A DNA stretch of 64,000 nucleotides from Brenneria roseae subsp. roseae (GCF_003115845.1 NZ_KZ819037.1:1-64000); one strand, 5' to 3'; numbered from the stretch's first letter, positions 11,368 through 23,347 are shown. Made by a program: numbers and translations. Notes: generated by a model not told the origin, from the sequence alone.

Positions 11368-12801
11368 TTACCACAAGCGTTGATATAGCGTTCGGTAAGC
11401 CTGCGCGGCCACCGTCCAACTAAAGTCCATTGCCATCGCCTGACGCTGGACATAGCGCCACAGCGTTGGACGTGACCACAACACAAACACACGACGAATC
11501 GCTCTGGAAAGCGATCCCACATTACAATCGTTAAATACAAACCCACTCGCCAGCCCATCCGCCAGATTTTCCAGCGAACAGTCCGATACCGTATCGGCCA
11601 GTCCGCCCGTCCGACGAACCAGCGGCAACGTGCCGTATTTCAGCCCGTAAAGCTGCGTCAGGCCGCAGGGCTCAAACCGGCTCGGCACCATGATGACGTC
11701 TGCGCCACCGATAATGCGGTGTGAAAACGCCTCATGGTAGCCAATTTGTACGCCAACCTGCCCGTGATACTTTGCGGCGGCGGTCAGAAACCCTTCCTGC
11801 AAATCCGCATCTCCCGCCCCCAGCACCACCAGTTGCCCGCCCTGATCCAACAAATCCGGTACTGCACTCAATGCAATATCCAGACCTTTTTGACTGGTCA
11901 GGCGACTGACAATGGCAAACACCGGCACCTTGTCATTAACCTTCAGTCCCATCGCCGTTTGCAGATGCCGCTTGTTTTCCGCCTTGTTTGCCAGCACATC
12001 ACGATTGTAGTGGCTGGTCAATAAATGATCGTGCGCGGGATTCCAGATAGCATCGTCCACACCGTTGAGAATGCCGGACAAACGCCCTTCTTCTTCACGG
12101 GTTTGCAATAAACCTTCCATGCCGTAACCATAGGCCGGCAGAGTAATTTCATGGGCATAAGTCGGGCTGACCGTAGTGATATGATCGGCATAAAACAGCC
12201 CGGCTTTAAGGTAGGAAATCTGCCCATAGAATTCCAGGCCGTAAACCTGGAAGAACTCCGGCGGCAGATGAAGCTCCGGCATATGGCGAGCGTCGAACAG
12301 CCCCTGATAGGCCAGATTATGCACGGTAAATACCGACTTGGCCGGACGGTTACGGGCCGCCAGATAAGCGCAGGTCAGCCCCGCGTGCCAGTCATGGGCA
12401 TGCACAATATCCGGCCGCCAGTAATGATCCAGCCCGCAGGCCATCTCACAGCCGATCCAGCCCAGCAGAGCAAAACGCAAATAGTTGTCCGCATAGGCAT
12501 ACAGCGCAGGATCATGATAGGGGCTACCCGCACGGGCATACAAATTCGGCGCATCAATCAGGTAAATGCCGACCCCGTTAAAATGGCCGAACAGCAGCGT
12601 GACACGCCCGGCGAAAGTATCCAATTCACGCACAATCTGGGTATCCGTAATCCCTTTTTTCAGATCAGGAAAAGCCGGCAACAGCACCCGGGCATCCATT
12701 CCCGCGGAAATCTGTGCCGCTGGCAGCGCACCGGCGACATCAGCAAGCCCGCCGGTTTTCAATAATGGAAATAACTCTGAACAAACGTGTAATACCCGCA
12801 T
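11368..12801 (-). CDS. glgA: glycogen synthase (ADP-glucose)
   Basis: Transfers glucose from ADP-glucose to the growing alpha-1,4-glucan. A GT5-family enzyme of 477 residues, the E. coli length. The ADP-glucose binding motif KTGGL lies at residues 15-19, and the C-terminal nucleotide-binding region [18 protein letters not shown] is intact. Two adjacent ATG codons occur at 12804 and 12801; GGAG spacing of five bases favours 12801. It lies 27 bases after glgC and is presumably co-transcribed. Confidence 0.97.
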   Translation of the reverse strand: MRVLHVCSELFPLLKTGGLADVAGALPAAQISAGMDARVLLPAFPDLKKGITDTQIVRELDTFAGRVTLLFGHFNGVGIYLIDAPNLYARAGSPYHDPALYAYADNYLRFALLGWIGCEMACGLDHYWRPDIVHAHDWHAGLTCAYLAARNRPAKSVFTVHNLAYQGLFDARHMPELHLPPEFFQVYGLEFYGQISYLKAGLFYADHITTVSPTYAHEITLPAYGYGMEGLLQTREEEGRLSGILNGVDDAIWNPAHDHLLTSHYNRDVLANKAENKRHLQTAMGLKVNDKVPVFAIVSRLTSQKGLDIALSAVPDLLDQGGQLVVLGAGDADLQEGFLTAAAKYHGQVGVQIGYHEAFSHRIIGGADVIMVPSRFEPCGLTQLYGLKYGTLPLVRRTGGLADTVSDCSLENLADGLASGFVFNDCNVGSLSRAIRRVFVLWSRPTLWRYVQRQAMAMDFSWTVAAQAYRTLYQRLW

Positions 12802-12828
12802 CATTACTCCTGTTTGCCACGATGGCTG

Positions 12829-14106
12829 TTACAGTTTTTCCAGCATCGTCCGCGTCACCAGCACAATTCCTTCTTCCGAACGATAAAAACGGCGGCTGTC
12901 TTCTTCCGCATTTTCGCCAATAATCGTGCCCTCCGGGAGCTGGCAGGCACGGTCGATGATACAACGACGCAGACGACAGGACCGCCCGACGGTGACATCC
13001 GGCAGCAACACCGCTGAATCTATACTGCAAAACGAATTTACCCGGACGCGAGGAAACAGCACCGAATGCGTCACCACCGAACCGGAAACTATGCAGCCGC
13101 CTGAAACCAGCGAGTTCATCGTCATTCCGTGGCTGCCGGAATGGTCCTGCACAAATTTTGCCGGCGGTAACGACTCGATCGCCGAGCGAATCGGCCAGTT
13201 ACGGTCATACATATCCAGTTCCGGCGTCACGGAGGCCAAATCAAGATTTGCCTGCCAATACGCTGCCAGCGTACCGACATCCCGCCAGTAGGGATGATCA
13301 TTCTCACCCGACGTCACGCAGGAAAGGGTGAAAGGATGTGCCCAGGCTGAACGCTGCGCGACGATTTTCGGGATCAGGTCCTGACCAAAATCATGATTGG
13401 ACTCCGTCACGCGGAGATCGTCTTCCAGCAAGCGATAAAGATAGTCCGCATTAAAAACATAGATCCCCATGCTCGCCAGCGCCATATCCGGATTATCCGG
13501 CATCGATATCGGTTTCTCCGGTTTTTCCGCGAAATCGAGGATACGGAGCTGATTATCGACGCTCATGACGCCAAAGGCGCTGGCCTCTTGCAACGGCACG
13601 GGGAGACAGGCCACGGTGCATTCCGACCCTTTTTCGACGTGGTCGATCAGCATGCGCGAATAGTCCATCTTGTAGATATGATCGCCGGCCAGTATCACCA
13701 CGTATTCCGCCTGGTAACGGCGGATAATATCCAGGTTCTGACATACCGCATCGGCGGTGCCGCGATACCAGTGATCGGTGGAGTTACGCTGCTGCGCGGG
13801 CAGCAGGTCGATAAACTCATTCATTTCCACGTTCAGGAAAGACCAGCCGCGCTGAATGTGTTGCACCAGCGTATGCGACTGATACTGAGTAATCACCCCA
13901 ATGCGCCGGATACCGGAATTGAGGCAATTGGACAAGGCAAAATCAATAATGCGGAATTTGCCGCCGAAATGTACGGCTGGCTTGGCACGCTTTGCCGTCA
14001 GCTCTTTTAAACGTGTTCCCCGGCCTCCCGCCAGAATTAACGCCACAGACTTAAGCGGCAATTGTCTCGCCAGCATCAGAGGATCATTTTTGTCGTTACT
14101 CACCAT
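12829..14106 (-). CDS. glgC: glucose-1-phosphate adenylyltransferase
   Basis: Makes ADP-glucose from ATP and glucose-1-phosphate, the committed and allosterically controlled step of bacterial glycogen synthesis. 425 residues against 431 in E. coli; the C-terminus is a few residues shorter. The nucleotidyltransferase loop [14 protein letters not shown] and the downstream [18 protein letters not shown] segment are clear, followed by a left-handed beta-helix C-terminal domain. The ATG at 14106 follows GGAG with seven bases spacing. A longer frame to 14166 overlaps the glgX stop and lacks family similarity. Allosteric lysine and arginine residues of the E. coli N-terminal region look conserved. 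Confidence 0.97.
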   Translation of the reverse strand: MVSNDKNDPLMLARQLPLKSVALILAGGRGTRLKELTAKRAKPAVHFGGKFRIIDFALSNCLNSGIRRIGVITQYQSHTLVQHIQRGWSFLNVEMNEFIDLLPAQQRNSTDHWYRGTADAVCQNLDIIRRYQAEYVVILAGDHIYKMDYSRMLIDHVEKGSECTVACLPVPLQEASAFGVMSVDNQLRILDFAEKPEKPISMPDNPDMALASMGIYVFNADYLYRLLEDDLRVTESNHDFGQDLIPKIVAQRSAWAHPFTLSCVTSGENDHPYWRDVGTLAAYWQANLDLASVTPELDMYDRNWPIRSAIESLPPAKFVQDHSGSHGMTMNSLVSGGCIVSGSVVTHSVLFPRVRVNSFCSIDSAVLLPDVTVGRSCRLRRCIIDRACQLPEGTIIGENAEEDSRRFYRSEEGIVLVTRTMLEKL

Positions 14107-14123
14107 GGCTAACTCCTTCTTAT

Positions 14124-16094
14124 TTATCTTGTAAGGATACAGACCGCCTGTGCATTCCCTTGCCATACCCCATTGCTGATCCGGTACGCCTTCTCATCAA
14201 ACGGTGGCGAAACTTTCCACTGTCCTGTCGGCAGGGTGAAACTCCCCTCGTGTACACTGGCGTTAATCACCAATAGCCAGCGCTCGGAAAGCAAAATTTG
14301 TAACTGGCGCTCACCCTGTTCCCATTGCTGCGGGGTTAAGGGTTGCCCGTTGATATCCAGCCATTGAACGGCGTTATCGCCCTCCTGCCACCATCCTTCC
14401 TGCTGCAACGCCGGTATTGCGCGACGCAGATGAATTAATCCGGCGGTAAACCGGATCAGGTCCTGGTCGGCATTATCCCAATGCAACCAGGTCAGTTCGT
14501 TATCCTGACAATAGGCATTGTTGTTACCCTGCTGGCTATGCCCCCGTTCATCCCCCGCCAGCAGCATCGGGGTTCCTTGTGATAACAACAGCGTGGCCAG
14601 CAGTGCCCGCTGACTGGCATGGCGGCGCTGTTGTGTCTCTTCATCGGCATCCAGCCCTTCCGTTCCGTGGTTATTGCTGAAATTGCTGTCGGTGCCGTCG
14701 CGGTTACCTTCACCGTTCGCATCATTGTGTTTATGGTTAAAGCAGACCAGATCGCGCAGCGTAAAACCGTCGTGCGCGGTCAGTTTGTTGATAGAAGCGT
14801 AAGGCAGACGGTCATGGTGCTGGAAAATATCGCTGGAGGCGGCAAAACGACGGGCGAAATCGCCGAGGGAAACATCGCCATGCAGCCAGAAGCGTCGCAT
14901 ATCGTCACGATAACGATCGCTCCATTCGGCGAACGGCGCAGGGAACTGTCCCAGTTGATAGCCGCCGTTGCCAATGTCCCACGGTTCGGCAATCAGCTTG
15001 CACCCTTGCAGACGGCGGTCATTTTTCATGGCGGTCAATAGCGGTGCGGAGGCGGTAAAATCGGGCGTGCGCCCGAGCACCGTGGCCAGATCGAAACGGA
15101 AGCCGTCGATATGGCACACTTCGCGCCAGAAATACAGGCAATCCATCACCCAGTCCATGACCGCAGGGTGATTGAGGCGCAATACGTTACCGCACCCGGT
15201 CCAATTACGGTATTCGCCTTGCTCGGTCAGCCAGTAGTAGCTGCGATTATCAATACCGCGCAGAGAAAGCGTCGGCCCTTCTACATCCAGTTCGGCGCTG
15301 TGGTTGAACACCACATCGAGAATCACTTCAATGCCGGCGTTATGCAGGGCTTTGACCGCATCCCGAAATTCATTCAGCGCATCTTCACCGGCCGCCAGAC
15401 CGTTATCCACGGCGAACGGCAACAGCACGTTGTAGCCCCAATAGTTGCGCAATCCCATTTGCTGTAACCGTGGTTCATCCGCGTGTTGCTGAACAGGCAA
15501 TAACTCCAGTGCGGTCACGCCCAGCATTTTCAGATAGTCGATGATGACCGGATGGCCCAGCGCGGCGTAGCTGCCGCGAATGGCTTGCGGAATATCAGGG
15601 TGCAGTTGCGTCAGGCCGCGCACGTGCGCCTCATAAATCACCGTCTGGCTCCACGGCGTCTGCGGGTGGCGGTCGTCCCGCCAATCGTAATCCTCGGCGA
15701 TGACGACACACTTCGCCATCACGTCAGCGCTATCCCGTTCATCACGCTGATCGAGTCCGCCGTGCAGGCAGTCGTCATCGACCACCCAGCCATCCAGCAA
15801 GCGGGCGCAGGGATCAAGCAGCAGTTTGTGTGGATTGAAGCGCAGCCCCCGCGACGGTTCAAACGGCCCCGACACCCGGAAGCCATAGCGCAGACCGGGC
15901 TTCGCGCCAGGCAGATAGCCATGCCAGATATCCCCGCTGCGATGAGTCAACGCCAGCCGCCGTTCCTGTTGCCGTTCATCAAACAGGCATAATTCGACCC
16001 GCTCGGCATCGGCCGAAAACAGGGCGAAATTAACACCCTCGCCGTCAAAACTCGCACCAAGTGGGCAGGCTGCGCCCGCTTGCAAGACCGTCAT
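14124..16094 (-). CDS. glgX: glycogen debranching enzyme
   Basis: A GH13 isoamylase-type enzyme that hydrolyses alpha-1,6 branches left after phosphorylase trimming. 656 residues, E. coli has 657. The N-terminal CBM48 domain is followed by a catalytic barrel with the conserved regions [21 protein letters not shown] (nucleophile Asp), IAEPWDIG (acid/base Glu) and [10 protein letters not shown]. The ATG is only three bases beyond the glgB stop, and its AAGGAGG ribosome binding site lies inside the end of glgB, so translation of the two is coupled. Confidence 0.97.
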   Translation of the reverse strand: MTVLQAGAACPLGASFDGEGVNFALFSADAERVELCLFDERQQERRLALTHRSGDIWHGYLPGAKPGLRYGFRVSGPFEPSRGLRFNPHKLLLDPCARLLDGWVVDDDCLHGGLDQRDERDSADVMAKCVVIAEDYDWRDDRHPQTPWSQTVIYEAHVRGLTQLHPDIPQAIRGSYAALGHPVIIDYLKMLGVTALELLPVQQHADEPRLQQMGLRNYWGYNVLLPFAVDNGLAAGEDALNEFRDAVKALHNAGIEVILDVVFNHSAELDVEGPTLSLRGIDNRSYYWLTEQGEYRNWTGCGNVLRLNHPAVMDWVMDCLYFWREVCHIDGFRFDLATVLGRTPDFTASAPLLTAMKNDRRLQGCKLIAEPWDIGNGGYQLGQFPAPFAEWSDRYRDDMRRFWLHGDVSLGDFARRFAASSDIFQHHDRLPYASINKLTAHDGFTLRDLVCFNHKHNDANGEGNRDGTDSNFSNNHGTEGLDADEETQQRRHASQRALLATLLLSQGTPMLLAGDERGHSQQGNNNAYCQDNELTWLHWDNADQDLIRFTAGLIHLRRAIPALQQEGWWQEGDNAVQWLDINGQPLTPQQWEQGERQLQILLSERWLLVINASVHEGSFTLPTGQWKVSPPFDEKAYRISNGVWQGNAQAVCILTR

Positions 16095-16097
16095 TTA

Positions 16098-18275
16098 TTA
16101 CGCCTCCTTCACCAGATACAGCGTTGCCAACGGAGGAATCGTCAGCACCAGTGACTGAGGGCGTTGATGGCTACCGATATTTTCGCTATCCACCGGCCCT
16201 TCGTTGCCCAGATTGCTGCCGTGGTAGTAGCCCGAATCAGTATTAATGATTTCCCGCCAGCGGCCGGGCTGGTTAATCCCGATGCGGTAAGCGTAGCGCG
16301 GTACGGGCGTGAAATTGCTGACCACCAGCACCTCATTACCCTGTTCATCGCGCCGCACGAAGGCGAAAACGGAATTTTCCCGGTCATCCACCACGAGCCA
16401 TTCAAATCCCTGTGACTGAAAATCAAGCTGATACAGCGGCGGCTGCTGGCGATAGCAGTGGTTGAGATCGCGCACCAGATGCTGAACACCGCGATGCCAG
16501 CCTTCCGGCTCATCCAGTAAGTGCCAGTCCAGACTGGCGTCGTAATTCCATTCGCGTCCCTGAGCAAACTCACAGCCCATAAACAGCAGTTTCTTGCCTG
16601 GATAAGCCCACATAAAACCGTAATAGGCGCGCAGGTTGGCGAACTTTTGCCAGGCGTCGCCGGGCATTCTGTCAAGCAGCGATCGCTTGCCGTGCACCAC
16701 TTCGTCATGGGAGATCGGCAGAACAAAATTTTCGCTGTAGGCATACAGCATGCCGAACGTCAGCAGATCGTGGTGATATTTGCGGTGAATCGGATCGTGC
16801 TGCATATAAGACAGGGTGTCGTGCATCCAGCCCATATTCCATTTGTAGTGGAACCCCAGACCGTTGCAGTCCGGCGGCAGCGTAACCCCCGGATAGTCCG
16901 TCGATTCTTCCGCAATGGTCACCGCGCTGGAATAGGCATGGCCCAGCATCTGGTTGGTGTAACGCAGGAAAGCAATCGCTTCGAGGTTCTCTTTGCCGCC
17001 GTAGTAGTTAGGCACCCACTCCCCTTCGTTACGGCTGTAGTCGCGGTAAATCATCGATGCAACCGCATCCACCCGGAGTCCGTCGATACCATAGTGCTCC
17101 ATCCAGAACAGGGCGTTGCCCGCCAGATAGTTACGCACTTCATGACGCCCGTAGTTATAGATCAGGGTATTCCAGTCCTGATGATAGCCCTCGCGAGGAT
17201 CGGCGTATTCATACAGCGCCGTACCGTCGAACTGGGCCAGACCGTATTCGTCGCCGGGGAAATGTCCCGGCACCCAATCCAGCAGCACATTGATACCCGC
17301 CTCGTGAAAGGCATCGATAAACCGCCTGAACTCCTGCGGCGTACCAAAGCGGCGCGTTGGCGCGTACAGCCCAAGCGGCTGATAGCCCCAACTGCCGTCA
17401 AACGGGTGTTCATTGATGGGCATCAGCTCAATATGGGTAAAGCCCATCTCTTTAACGTAGGCAATCAGTTGAGTAGCCAGATCCTGATAGCTGAGCCAGA
17501 AATTGTTATCCGTATGCCGCCGCCAGGACCCCAGATGCACTTCATAGATGGAAATCGGGGCCTGGAGGCTATTGGCCTGACGGCGGGCTTCGCTCACCGG
17601 GACTTTTTCCGGCAGCGGGGTAATCAGAGAGGCGGTATCAGGCCGCATTTGCGCTTCAAATGCGTAAGGGTCGGCTTTCAGGCGGACGCTGCCATGACAG
17701 TCAATCATCTCGTATTTATACAACTGTCCCTGGGTCACTCCGGGCAAAAACAGTTCCCAGATGCCATTCTCTTTTCTTAAACGCATGGGATGACGACGCC
17801 CATCCCAGAAATTGAACTGCCCCACCACCGATACCCGCTGCGCATTGGGCGCCCAGACGGCAAAACGCGTCCCTTCCACCCCGTCCAGCGTTTCCAGATG
17901 GGCCCCTAAGCGCTCATAGGGACGTAAGTGCGTGCCTTCGGCCAGCAGCCAGATATCCATATCCTGTAACAAGGGGCCAAAACGGTAGGGGTCTTCAATC
18001 AGATAGGTTTCTTGCTGCCAGGTTACCGCGAGCTGATAGTGAAAGGTTTTTTTTCTACGCGGCAGCACGCCACAAAAAAAGCCACGCGCATCAATCTGTT
18101 TCAATTCAATAACTTTTCGGCCGTTCGTCGCATCGACAAGCCATACCTCCTGTGCATCCGGTAATAGTGCCCTGACTTCTATACCTTTAGCGGTTTGATG
18201 CATTCCCAGCAGCGAGAAGGGATCGGCATAATGTCCATCAATAAGTGCGTTAATCGCATCGGAAAATTCTGGCAT
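16098..18275 (-). CDS. glgB: 1,4-alpha-glucan branching enzyme
   Basis: Creates alpha-1,6 branches in glycogen. GH13 enzyme with an N-terminal region (CBM48-like domains), then catalytic motifs [28 protein letters not shown] and [11 protein letters not shown]. First gene of glgBXCAP. Three in-frame ATGs exist at 18275, 18284 and 18299, giving 725, 728 and 733 residues (E. coli 728). AGAGG is nine bases from 18275 but abuts 18284, so 18275 is preferred on spacing. The long open frame antisense to this gene (16521-17780) is a codon-usage shadow. Confidence 0.96.
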   Translation of the reverse strand: MPEFSDAINALIDGHYADPFSLLGMHQTAKGIEVRALLPDAQEVWLVDATNGRKVIELKQIDARGFFCGVLPRRKKTFHYQLAVTWQQETYLIEDPYRFGPLLQDMDIWLLAEGTHLRPYERLGAHLETLDGVEGTRFAVWAPNAQRVSVVGQFNFWDGRRHPMRLRKENGIWELFLPGVTQGQLYKYEMIDCHGSVRLKADPYAFEAQMRPDTASLITPLPEKVPVSEARRQANSLQAPISIYEVHLGSWRRHTDNNFWLSYQDLATQLIAYVKEMGFTHIELMPINEHPFDGSWGYQPLGLYAPTRRFGTPQEFRRFIDAFHEAGINVLLDWVPGHFPGDEYGLAQFDGTALYEYADPREGYHQDWNTLIYNYGRHEVRNYLAGNALFWMEHYGIDGLRVDAVASMIYRDYSRNEGEWVPNYYGGKENLEAIAFLRYTNQMLGHAYSSAVTIAEESTDYPGVTLPPDCNGLGFHYKWNMGWMHDTLSYMQHDPIHRKYHHDLLTFGMLYAYSENFVLPISHDEVVHGKRSLLDRMPGDAWQKFANLRAYYGFMWAYPGKKLLFMGCEFAQGREWNYDASLDWHLLDEPEGWHRGVQHLVRDLNHCYRQQPPLYQLDFQSQGFEWLVVDDRENSVFAFVRRDEQGNEVLVVSNFTPVPRYAYRIGINQPGRWREIINTDSGYYHGSNLGNEGPVDSENIGSHQRPQSLVLTIPPLATLYLVKEA

Positions 18276-18661
18276 GGTATCCATCCTCTGATTAACCATT
18301 TGAATTAAATAAATATGTTATATAAATAAGTCATCACTCCTCATTTGTATTTTTTTGCATGCGCTGAACGGATGGCATACAGAATAAATTCAATTAAAAT
18401 AAAGATTTATTAGCAAACTAATGAATTATGCATACTTTTAAAAAATATTTAATAGTATGAAAGAGTTCACTAACATGCCGCCTGTAACCCAGCTTAGTCA
18501 AAGAACCTACAAATATCTGAGAACTAGTTAAATTTTTCTGTTTATATTTATATGAATAAATTATGACTATATATTTTTAGTACCTTTTGTTTAAAGATCG
18601 GTTCGTGTACCAAAGAAAAGCAGTACAATCTGCTGGCTTGAGCATTACGAGGTCATTAGCC
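18276..18661. other. divergent AT-rich intergenic region (glgB / btsS)
   Basis: About 385 bases that must hold the glg operon promoter (minus strand) and the btsS promoter (plus strand). It is strongly AT-rich between 18300 and 18590. No specific operator was recognised. An open frame continuous with btsS starts at 18587, but the first family-like residues begin at 18662. Confidence 0.5.
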
Positions 18662-20380
18662 ATGGTCAGTCAGGTCGATCTAATCCTTTCTTTACTGCAA
18701 CAGATGTGCGTCTATCTGGTCATCGCCTACCTGTTGAGTAAAACCCCGCTTTTCATCCCGCTGATGCAGGTCACCATCCGCCTGCCCCACAAGCTGGTGT
18801 GCTATCTGGTTTTTTCCATGTTCTGCATCATGGGGACTTACTTCGGCCTGCATATTGATGATTCCATTGCCAATACTCGCGCGACGGGCGCCGTGCTGGG
18901 CGGGATGCTGGGCGGCCCTTCAGTAGGCTTTCTGGTGGGATTGACCGGTGGACTTCATCGTTATTCCATGGGCGGGATGACCGCATTGGCCTGTATGCTG
19001 TCGACCATTGCCGAAGGGTTGATCGGCGGCCTGTTACATCGTTATCTGGCGCGGCGTAATCGCATTGACCTGCTGTTCCAGCCGTTAGTGGTGGGGTTGA
19101 CCGCGCTGGTGGCAGAAATCCTGCAAATGGTGATTATCCTGCTGGTGGCCCGTCCATTCGACAGCGCCGTGGAACTGGTGAGAGACATCGCCTTACCAAT
19201 GATGATAACCAACACCATTGGCTCCGCCATGTTCATGCGTATCCTGCTCGACAGGCGGGCGATTTTCGAGAAATACACGTCTGCCTTTTCCGCCAAGGCC
19301 CTGCAAATCGCGGCCCGTGCCGAAGGTGCCTTACGTCAGGGTTTTAACCAGCAAAACAGTATGCGCGTGGCGCGTATTCTGTATGAAGAGCTGGGGGTGG
19401 GCGCGGTAGCCATTACCGACCGCGATAAATTGCTGGCGTTTATCGGGCTGGGTGACGATCACCATAAAGTCGACTCGCCGATCACCTCGTCTCATACCCG
19501 ACGTGCCATTGAGAACAATCAGGTCGTCTACGCCGATGGCAACGAGGTGTCCTATACCTGTTCAATTTCTTCCAATTGCAAGCTGGGTTCAACGCTGGTT
19601 ATCCCGTTGCGTGGCGAAGAACAGCGCGTCATCGGCACCATCAAACTGTATGAACCCAAGAATAAATTGTTTTCCAGCATCAATCGCACGCTGGGAGAAG
19701 GTATCGCCCACCTGCTTTCCGCACAGATTCTGGCCGGACGCTTCGAACAGCAAAAACAGCTGCTGGCGCAGTCGGAAATCAAGCTGCTGCACGCACAGGT
19801 CAACCCACATTTTCTGTTTAACGCGCTGAACACCTTATCGGCGGTGATTCGTCGTAATCCTGCCCACGCGCGTCAGCTGGTACTCTCTCTGTCGACCTTT
19901 TTCCGCAAAAACCTCAAACGCAGCAATGATGAAGTGTCGCTTAACGACGAGATGGAACACGTCAATGCTTATCTGGAAATCGAGAAAGCACGCTTCGCCG
20001 ATCATCTGACGGTGGAGATGTCCCTGCCAGATGAATTGCTGCAAGCCCGCTTACCGGCATTTTCCCTGCAACCTATCGTCGAGAATGCGATCAAGCACGG
20101 CATTTCCCAGATGATTGAGAATGGCTATATTCACATTAGCGGGCGCATGCACGCCAATACGCTGGAACTGACGGTAGAAGACAATGCCGGCATGTACCAA
20201 CCCCCCAGAGGCGGCGACGGACTGGGAATGAATCTGGTGGATCACCGTATCAAAGCCCGCTACGGCAGTCGTTATGGCATCACGGTAGTCTGCGAGCCTG
20301 ACAAATTCACCCGGGTTGAGGTACGCGTACCGCTGATTTCGCCGCGTAAAGCGCTGGAGGGCATTGGAGAGGCGGCCTGA
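18662..20380 (+). CDS. btsS: BtsS-type membrane sensor histidine kinase
   Basis: A LytS-family sensor kinase of 572 residues (E. coli BtsS/YehU 561). The N-terminal half holds about six membrane helices with the family segment GGLHRYSMGGMTAL. A GAF-like domain follows, then the kinase domain: H-box region HAQVNPHFLFNALN, N-box LQPIVENAIKHG, and the GLGMNLVDHR glycine box. E. coli BtsS senses extracellular pyruvate and signals to the LytTR regulator BtsR. The ATG at 18662 has GAGG nine bases upstream. Unlike E. coli, no btsR lies next to it here, so it is an orphan within the window. It sits between glgB and asd, which are adjacent in E. coli. Confidence 0.9.
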   Translation: MVSQVDLILSLLQQMCVYLVIAYLLSKTPLFIPLMQVTIRLPHKLVCYLVFSMFCIMGTYFGLHIDDSIANTRATGAVLGGMLGGPSVGFLVGLTGGLHRYSMGGMTALACMLSTIAEGLIGGLLHRYLARRNRIDLLFQPLVVGLTALVAEILQMVIILLVARPFDSAVELVRDIALPMMITNTIGSAMFMRILLDRRAIFEKYTSAFSAKALQIAARAEGALRQGFNQQNSMRVARILYEELGVGAVAITDRDKLLAFIGLGDDHHKVDSPITSSHTRRAIENNQVVYADGNEVSYTCSISSNCKLGSTLVIPLRGEEQRVIGTIKLYEPKNKLFSSINRTLGEGIAHLLSAQILAGRFEQQKQLLAQSEIKLLHAQVNPHFLFNALNTLSAVIRRNPAHARQLVLSLSTFFRKNLKRSNDEVSLNDEMEHVNAYLEIEKARFADHLTVEMSLPDELLQARLPAFSLQPIVENAIKHGISQMIENGYIHISGRMHANTLELTVEDNAGMYQPPRGGDGLGMNLVDHRIKARYGSRYGITVVCEPDKFTRVEVRVPLISPRKALEGIGEAA

Positions 20381-20456
20381 CGGCAGGAGGTTTCGCATCG
20401 GCTCATTCGGCGGCGCTTAACTGGCCATAGGCGAAACCTTGTTCACACGCTCACGT

Positions 20457-20867
20457 TCAAACGACAGGTGACAGCGGGATGAGGTTCAACTGCCCGTGAC
20501 GAACGCCGGTTTGCGCCATCACGGATTCGGCAAACCGTTCAACCAATGCGGCAGTACCGCGCAGAATAACCGTCTCGACGCACTCTTCATGGCTCAGATG
20601 GGTATGCATGGTGGATACCGTCAGATCGTGATGGTCGTGCTGCATTTCCGCCAGCCGGCTGGAAAGCTGACGTTCGTGATGATCGTAAACGTAGCTCAGC
20701 ACCGCCACGCATTCGCCCTCTTGATCCGTTTTCCGCGTCATTTCACCCAGTTCCCGGCGCAGCATATCGCGAAACGCTTCGGAACGGTTGGCATACCCTT
20801 TACGCGCCATCAGCTCGTCAAAGTCCTGCGCCAGTTGATCATCCATTGAAATTGTCAGTCTTTGCAT
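20457..20867 (-). CDS. nikR: nickel-responsive transcriptional regulator NikR
   Basis: A ribbon-helix-helix repressor that binds DNA when loaded with nickel. 136 residues (E. coli 133). N-terminal RHH domain MQRLTISMDDQL, then an ACT-like domain with all four nickel ligands expected from E. coli (H76, H87, H89, C95), here H77, H88, H90 and C96. Start 20867 has GAGG at five bases; a second ATG immediately upstream is too close. No nikABCDE transporter or hydrogenase genes are present in the window, so its targets must lie elsewhere. Confidence 0.93.
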   Translation of the reverse strand: MQRLTISMDDQLAQDFDELMARKGYANRSEAFRDMLRRELGEMTRKTDQEGECVAVLSYVYDHHERQLSSRLAEMQHDHHDLTVSTMHTHLSHEECVETVILRGTAALVERFAESVMAQTGVRHGQLNLIPLSPVV

Positions 20868-21060
20868 CATAGCCTCGTGAAAATGGGGTGGGTCAGCGCT
20901 CATGGTCACCGGTAGAACCCGTCTGGGAGGGTAATGCCAATCGAGTGAACGGCATTACCATCAGGCCATTATAAAAGGCCGCTGGCGTAATGAATACGCT
21001 TCATCTCAATTAAGTGATAACGCAGAAAGCAATCGCGGGCAGGAAAAGGCGAAGGACAGG

Positions 21061-21102
21061 GGAAAAAGAAAGCTGGCGCAATCGTGAGCGGAATTGCGCC
21101 AG
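21061..21102 (-). terminator. intrinsic terminator of asd
   Basis: A perfect 10-bp stem (CTGGCGCAAT pairing with ATTGCGCCAG, 21073-21102), read on the minus strand, is followed by a T-rich run. It lies 11 bases beyond the asd stop. Confidence 0.85.
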
Positions 21103-21113
21103 ACCAAAGACAG

Positions 21114-22217
21114 TTACAGCAGGATACGCAGCATACGGCGCAGCGGTTCAGCCGCTCCCCACAGCAGCTGATCGCCGACCGTGAAGGCGGACAAATATTC
21201 CGGCCCCATGTTCAGCTTGCGCAGGCGGCCAACCGGCGTCGACAGCGTACCGGTGACGGCGGCCGGCGTCAGTTCACGCATCGTGATCTCACGATCGTTC
21301 GGCACCACTTTCACCCAGTCATTGTGAGTGGCCAGCAATTGCTCGATTTCCGGCAGCGCCACGTCTTTTTTCAGCTTGATGGTAAACGCCTGGCTATGGC
21401 AGCGCAGTGCCCCCACGCGAACACACAGGCCATCAACCGGGATCGCCTGGCTGGTGCCGAGGATCTTGTTGGTTTCCGCCTGACCTTTCCATTCTTCACG
21501 GCTCTGACCGTTATCCAGCTGTTTGTCGATCCACGGGATCAGGCTGCCCGCCAGCGGTACGCCGAAGTTATCGGTCGGTAATGTGCCGCTGCGCGTCAGC
21601 GCCGTTACTTTACGTTCAATATCCAGAATGGCAGACGCCGGATCTTGCAGTTCTTTGGCGACTTCGCCACTTAGAATGCCCATCTGCGTCAGCAATTCAC
21701 GCATATGGCGCGCACCGCCGCCGGAAGCCGCCTGATAGGTCGCGACCGATACCCAGTCAACCAGATCGTTGGCAAACAGACCGCCCAGCGACATCAGCAT
21801 CAGGCTGACGGTACAGTTACCACCGACAAACGTTTTAATGCCTTTATCCAGACCCTGTTTAATCACCGCGTGGTTAACCGGATCCAGAATAATAATGGCG
21901 TCGTCTTTCATACGCAGTGAGGACGCGGCATCAATCCAGTAACCCTGCCAGCCACTTTCACGCAGTTTCGGATAGACTTCATTGGTATAATCACCCCCTT
22001 GACAGGTGATGATGATATCCAGCGCGCGCAACGCATCCAGATTGTAAGCGTCCTGCAATACGCCTTGCTGTCCTCCCAACGTCGGAGCCGGTTCGCCGTG
22101 CTGAGAAGTAGAAAAGAATACCGGGCGGATTGCATCAAAATCGCGTTCTTCCACCATGCGCTGCATGAGAACCGAACCGACCATACCGCGCCAGCCAATA
22201 AAACCAACATTTTTCAT
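21114..22217 (-). CDS. asd: aspartate-semialdehyde dehydrogenase
   Basis: NADPH-dependent reduction of aspartyl phosphate to aspartate semialdehyde, needed for lysine, diaminopimelate, methionine and threonine. 367 residues, identical to the E. coli length. N-terminal Rossmann motif [11 protein letters not shown], catalytic Cys135 in [12 protein letters not shown], and the active-site His region [10 protein letters not shown]. The start at 22217 is preceded by AGGA at about ten bases; the frame extends to 22376 without family similarity. It ends in a strong intrinsic terminator. Confidence 0.97.
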   Translation of the reverse strand: MKNVGFIGWRGMVGSVLMQRMVEERDFDAIRPVFFSTSQHGEPAPTLGGQQGVLQDAYNLDALRALDIIITCQGGDYTNEVYPKLRESGWQGYWIDAASSLRMKDDAIIILDPVNHAVIKQGLDKGIKTFVGGNCTVSLMLMSLGGLFANDLVDWVSVATYQAASGGGARHMRELLTQMGILSGEVAKELQDPASAILDIERKVTALTRSGTLPTDNFGVPLAGSLIPWIDKQLDNGQSREEWKGQAETNKILGTSQAIPVDGLCVRVGALRCHSQAFTIKLKKDVALPEIEQLLATHNDWVKVVPNDREITMRELTPAAVTGTLSTPVGRLRKLNMGPEYLSAFTVGDQLLWGAAEPLRRMLRILL

Positions 22218-22473
22218 GGTAACTGTCCTGCCTTGGGGATAACAAAAATAATTCTGGCGACCAACACCGATGCAACTTGAAAGAAGACGGGTGTATTGTA
22301 GTAAACACATTATGCATGTATTTCCACCATACAAAATGTACATAAAGTCGCAAGTGAATTTATTCGATAGCGCCACGTTTTTTAGCAGTCATTCTAATAT
22401 CGTCATCTTTATGCGGGTGACATCCGTCATCACGTCATTTCAGGAAATGGGATTTCAGGAGTAAAAAACCACA

Positions 22474-23067
22474 ATGTCAGAAATGATCTCGGCAACAGTC
22501 CTGTTACTGCTAATCATGGATCCCCTTGGCAACCTGCCTATCTTTATGTCGGTGCTGAAGCATTTGGACCCTAAACGCCGGCGTGTCGTGCTGATTCGCG
22601 AGATGCTTATCGCTCTGGGGCTGATGCTGATCTTTCTCTTTGCCGGCGAGCGCATTCTGGCGTTTCTCAGCCTGCGGACAGAAACGGTATCCATCTCGGG
22701 CGGGATTGTGCTGTTCCTGATAGCCATTCGCATGATATTTCCCTCCCAGGAGGGAAACAGCAGCGGCTTGCCCGCGGGTGAGGAGCCTTTTCTGGTTCCC
22801 ATGGCAATTCCGCTGGTCGCCGGCCCGTCGATCCTCGCCGCGCTGATGCTGCTGTCACATCAATATCCTCATCAACTATCACATCTGACCCTCGCGCTGT
22901 TTATCGCCTGGTCCATCTCTTTCATTATTCTGTTGATGTCAGATTTGTTTTTACGTCTGTTGGGAGAGAAAGGCGTCAGCGCGTTGGAAAAATTGATGGG
23001 GTTGATTCTGGTCATGCTCTCGACCCAGATGTTCCTGGACGGCGTGCGGGCATATATGAAGCTATAA
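22474..23067 (+). CDS. yhgN: MarC-family inner membrane protein YhgN
   Basis: A UPF0056/MarC-family integral membrane protein of 197 residues with about six membrane helices, matching E. coli YhgN in length and sequence (MDPLGNLPIFMSVLKH near the N-terminus, LMGLILVMLSTQMFLDG near the C-terminus). Its role is not established; MarC proteins were once linked to multidrug resistance, a link not supported later. Divergent from asd, as in E. coli, with about 255 bases between the starts. Confidence 0.93.
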   Translation: MSEMISATVLLLLIMDPLGNLPIFMSVLKHLDPKRRRVVLIREMLIALGLMLIFLFAGERILAFLSLRTETVSISGGIVLFLIAIRMIFPSQEGNSSGLPAGEEPFLVPMAIPLVAGPSILAALMLLSHQYPHQLSHLTLALFIAWSISFIILLMSDLFLRLLGEKGVSALEKLMGLILVMLSTQMFLDGVRAYMKL

Positions 23068-23077
23068 CGTCACATGG

Positions 23078-23196
23078 CGGCGACGGCCGCAGGGTAACAG
23101 ACAGGACCGCCCGTCATAAAAAATTTCCGGGAGAAATTTTCAACGTCGCATGCGACGGCCCGCAGGGTGACGGGCAGGACGCCCGTCATAAAAAAA
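23078..23196. repeat. modular palindromic repeat, two tandem units
   Basis: Each unit carries the tract GCGACGGCC-GCAGGGT, then a CAGGAC-centred hairpin ending GCCCGTCATAAAAAA. The units are joined by AAATTTCCGGGAGAAATTT, itself a palindrome, and by GTCGC-AT-GCGAC. A closely related double unit occurs at 34474-34625. The unit looks like a dispersed non-coding element of this genome. Confidence 0.75.
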
Positions 23197-23347
23197 CCTA
23201 AACACCACTGCGCCTCTGGTCCTGATAAGGGACACCCGAAAAGCACAGTAATGCTTAGGTTTTGTATAAAAGAATCACAACATAATAATGAGACATAGAT
23301 TTGATGAAAAAACATACCGCTCAAGCAATATAGCAGTCTGAAAACAG

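Noticed and set aside
16521-17780. A 419-codon plus-strand frame antisense to glgB
   Set aside because: It is the complement shadow of a GC-rich, highly conserved gene and resembles no protein family.
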